A DNA stretch of 64,000 nucleotides, taken from assembly GCF_900112485.1 (NCBI RefSeq), contig NZ_FOMG01000011.1, positions 1 to 64,000 of the forward strand, read 5' to 3'. Of the stretch, positions 62,488 to 64,000 are shown one piece after another; position 1 is the first letter of the stretch; each line of letters opens with the position of its first letter. The DNA is from Clostridium uliginosum (GTDB lineage Bacteria; Bacillota; Clostridia; Clostridiales; Clostridiaceae). The notes under the pieces are model-generated. The model was not told where the DNA came from. It saw nothing but the letters and a program-made list of their open reading frames with translations, and did no database searches. A program made the position numbers and the translations under genes.

Positions 62488-63357
62488 ATGAATAATATAT
62501 CAAAGAAAACAAGTAGTAACGTATATAAAAAGGATGACTACGAAGATTTAAGTTTAAAGGATGCACAAGCTTTAATGGTTAGTATTTTAAAAGATGTAGA
62601 TCAATTATGTGAGAAACATGGACTTAAATATTTTTTAGATGCTGGAACTTTACTTGGCGCAGTAAGGCATAAGGATTTCATTCCTTGGGATGATGATATG
62701 GATATTGGAATGCTAAGACAAGATTATGATAAATTTTTAGAGATAGCAAAAAAAGAATTACCAGAACATTTATTTTTGCAAACATTTAAAACTGATAAGT
62801 ATTATGATATTTATCCAGTACCTTGTAAAATTAGATATAATGGTACTATTTTAATAGAAAAGGCAATAGGTGAAAATGACAAAATGCACAATGGAGTTTA
62901 TATAGACATATTTCCATATGATAGTCTACCTAAAACAAAGTGGGTTTATAAGCTTCAAAGAACTTTAAGTTATGAGATATTAAAAAGTTTAAATAGACTT
63001 CGTGATAAGCCAGAACATTTAAGTTTTAAAAACAGGATAACTTTTACGTTCTATAAATTAGTTACAAAGATATTTTCTATTAAAAGAAGAGAAAAGTTTT
63101 TTAAGTTTTTAATTAATTGGAATGACCCAAATTCAAAGTATATGGGGTATGGTGTTGATACATATTGGAGTGAGTATGTTTACAAAAAGGAAGATTACTT
63201 TGATTTAGTTAAATTAGAATTTCAAGGAGAGCATTTTTATGCACCAAGAAATTATGATGCGATTTTAACTCAATTATATGGTGATTATATGACACTTCCA
63301 AAAGAAGAAGAGAGAGTATGGCATGCTAAAGAAATTAAAAAACTTAAAGAAGTATAG
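62488..63357 (+). CDS. licD: LicD-family phosphotransferase
   Basis: ATG 62488 has GAGAAGGTGG seven bases upstream; an in-frame TTG at 62470 lies before it. The 289-residue protein has the LicD core: LKYFLDAGTLLGAVRH (about 46-61) followed by FIPWDDDMDIGM (about 64-75), a nucleotidyltransferase-like metal site. LicD proteins move phosphocholine from CDP-choline onto sugars of teichoic acid or lipopolysaccharide. With LicA, LicB and LicC in the same window, the phosphocholine role is favoured, though some LicD homologs use other phospho-groups. Flanked by GT2 genes. Confidence 0.88.
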   Translation: MNNISKKTSSNVYKKDDYEDLSLKDAQALMVSILKDVDQLCEKHGLKYFLDAGTLLGAVRHKDFIPWDDDMDIGMLRQDYDKFLEIAKKELPEHLFLQTFKTDKYYDIYPVPCKIRYNGTILIEKAIGENDKMHNGVYIDIFPYDSLPKTKWVYKLQRTLSYEILKSLNRLRDKPEHLSFKNRITFTFYKLVTKIFSIKRREKFFKFLINWNDPNSKYMGYGVDTYWSEYVYKKEDYFDLVKLEFQGEHFYAPRNYDAILTQLYGDYMTLPKEEERVWHAKEIKKLKEV

Positions 63358-63395
63358 ATGCCTAAGGTGAAAATTGCACTTATGCAAGACTAACC

Positions 63396-63587
63396 GAAAT
63401 AAAAGGGAAGTGTTTATTTCGGTTGCTGAAGATTTGAATGTGGATTTCTAACAATAGAAGTTGCACCATTTTTGCTTGTTCCCAAGGCAAGCTTGTGACA
63501 AGCAACAAATGGAACAACTTCTATTGAAGAAATGCCTACATTCAAATCTTTTGATGCAACACTACATAAACACTGCCCTTTTATTTC
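63396..63587. repeat. Family D-like nested palindrome after licD
   Basis: GAAATAAAAGGGAAGTGTTTAT-type left end pairs with ATAAACACTGCCCTTTTATTTC. Inner arms AGATTTGAATGT and ACATTCAAATCT, then AATAGAAGTTG and CAACTTCTATT, then TTGCTTGT and ACAAGCAA stack inwards. The whole 190 bases can form one long hairpin. The rest of the gap to 63820 is AT-rich without a supported gene. Confidence 0.7.
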
Positions 63588-63820
63588 TTTATTTAGTGCA
63601 TAAGTATGGATGCTGGTACCTATAATGAAGAGAATTATGAACTTTTACTTAAGAAAAATGACTAAATATTGCATATATTCAACAATATTAGTATAATTCA
63701 AATAGTGTTTAAATTTAGATGAAATAAATAATAAAGTATTGATAAGCATAATTGAAATAGTGTTTAAACCAAGTATATAAATAAAGAAGTAGGCCTAAGA
63801 TGATAGAAGGAGTGACTGAT

Positions 63821-64000
63821 TTGGTAAAGGTATCTATAATTACTCCTGTTTATAATGTGGAAGAGTGTATTGAAAAGAACATAAAGTCAATTATAAGTCA
63901 GACTTGTAAGGATTTTGAACTTTTGCTTATAGATGATGGATCTAAAGATAGAAGCATTGAAATAGCAAGAGAATTACTTGAAACTTCAGATATAAATTAT
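63821..64000 (+). CDS. Family 2 glycosyltransferase (3' partial)
   Basis: TTG 63821 has AGAAGGAGTG six bases upstream. The first 60 residues read VKVSIITPVYNVEECIEKNI, then KSIISQTCKDFELLLIDDGS KD, the start of a GT-A fold glycosyltransferase with its nucleotide-binding DDGS. The frame is open to the window end. It follows licD on the same strand and probably belongs to a surface-polymer gene cluster that continues beyond the window. Confidence 0.85.
   Translation, partial: MVKVSIITPVYNVEECIEKNIKSIISQTCKDFELLLIDDGSKDRSIEIARELLETSDINY

Noticed and set aside
63631..63702. Short frame of 23 codons after licD
   Set aside because: It lacks a ribosome site and any recognisable feature.

Overview
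The window looks like the chromosome of a low-GC, solventogenic-type Clostridium (sensu stricto). The evidence is very AT-rich DNA, strong AGGAGG ribosome sites with frequent TTG/GTG starts, and a sucrose locus in the order EIIBC, LacI regulator, sucrose-6-phosphate hydrolase, fructokinase. That is the scrARBK order known from Clostridium beijerinckii. I saw no rRNA, tRNA, CRISPR array, phage or transposase gene.

Layout. 1-13 kb: end of a small repeat protein, a VbhA-like orphan antitoxin, then five secreted proteins with choline-binding-type (W/Y-rich, GW) cell-wall repeats. Three of these are close paralogs with cadherin-like domains and a common promoter. 13-17 kb: a broken coiled-coil gene, an MNT/HEPN toxin-antitoxin-like pair flanked by direct repeats, and prfC. 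17-23 kb: a YcdB/SLH secreted protein, a divergent ECF sigma/anti-sigma pair, a hypothetical gene and a Cof-type HAD phosphatase. 23-33 kb: two paralogous glucosaminidase plus amidase autolysins with choline-binding-type repeats, a GNAT enzyme, and a large cadherin-like/wall-repeat protein. 33-41 kb: SH3-3D protein, YcxB-like, DUF1003, CorA, polysaccharide deacetylase and YetF/DUF421. 41-48 kb: phosphocholine genes (HTH-nucleotidyltransferase-choline kinase fusion, LicC, TacF-like flippase, LicB-like permease). 48-55 kb: dCache-PAS-GGDEF cyclase and a UgpB-type ABC importer without its ATPase. 55-61 kb: scrARBK. 61-64 kb: glycosyltransferases around a LicD protein.

How it fits together. The window holds a near-complete set for putting phosphocholine on a surface glycopolymer: uptake (LicB), kinase (LicA domain), cytidylyltransferase (LicC), flippase (TacF-like) and transferase (LicD). 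It also holds eight secreted proteins whose repeats are of the kind that bind such choline. The most interesting signal is a 15-bp inverted repeat, GTTCA-N5-TGAAC. It lies 7-8 bases downstream of the -10 box of three separate promoters: the choline-kinase fusion (inside a perfect 41-bp palindrome), licB, and the UgpB-type ABC importer. I read this as a previously unnoticed choline regulon in which the ABC importer may bring in glycerophosphocholine or a related compound, perhaps controlled by the winged-helix domain fused to the kinase.

The intergenic DNA is crowded with several families of palindromic, MITE-like repeats (called A to F here). Many copies start exactly on a gene's stop codon and probably serve as terminators.
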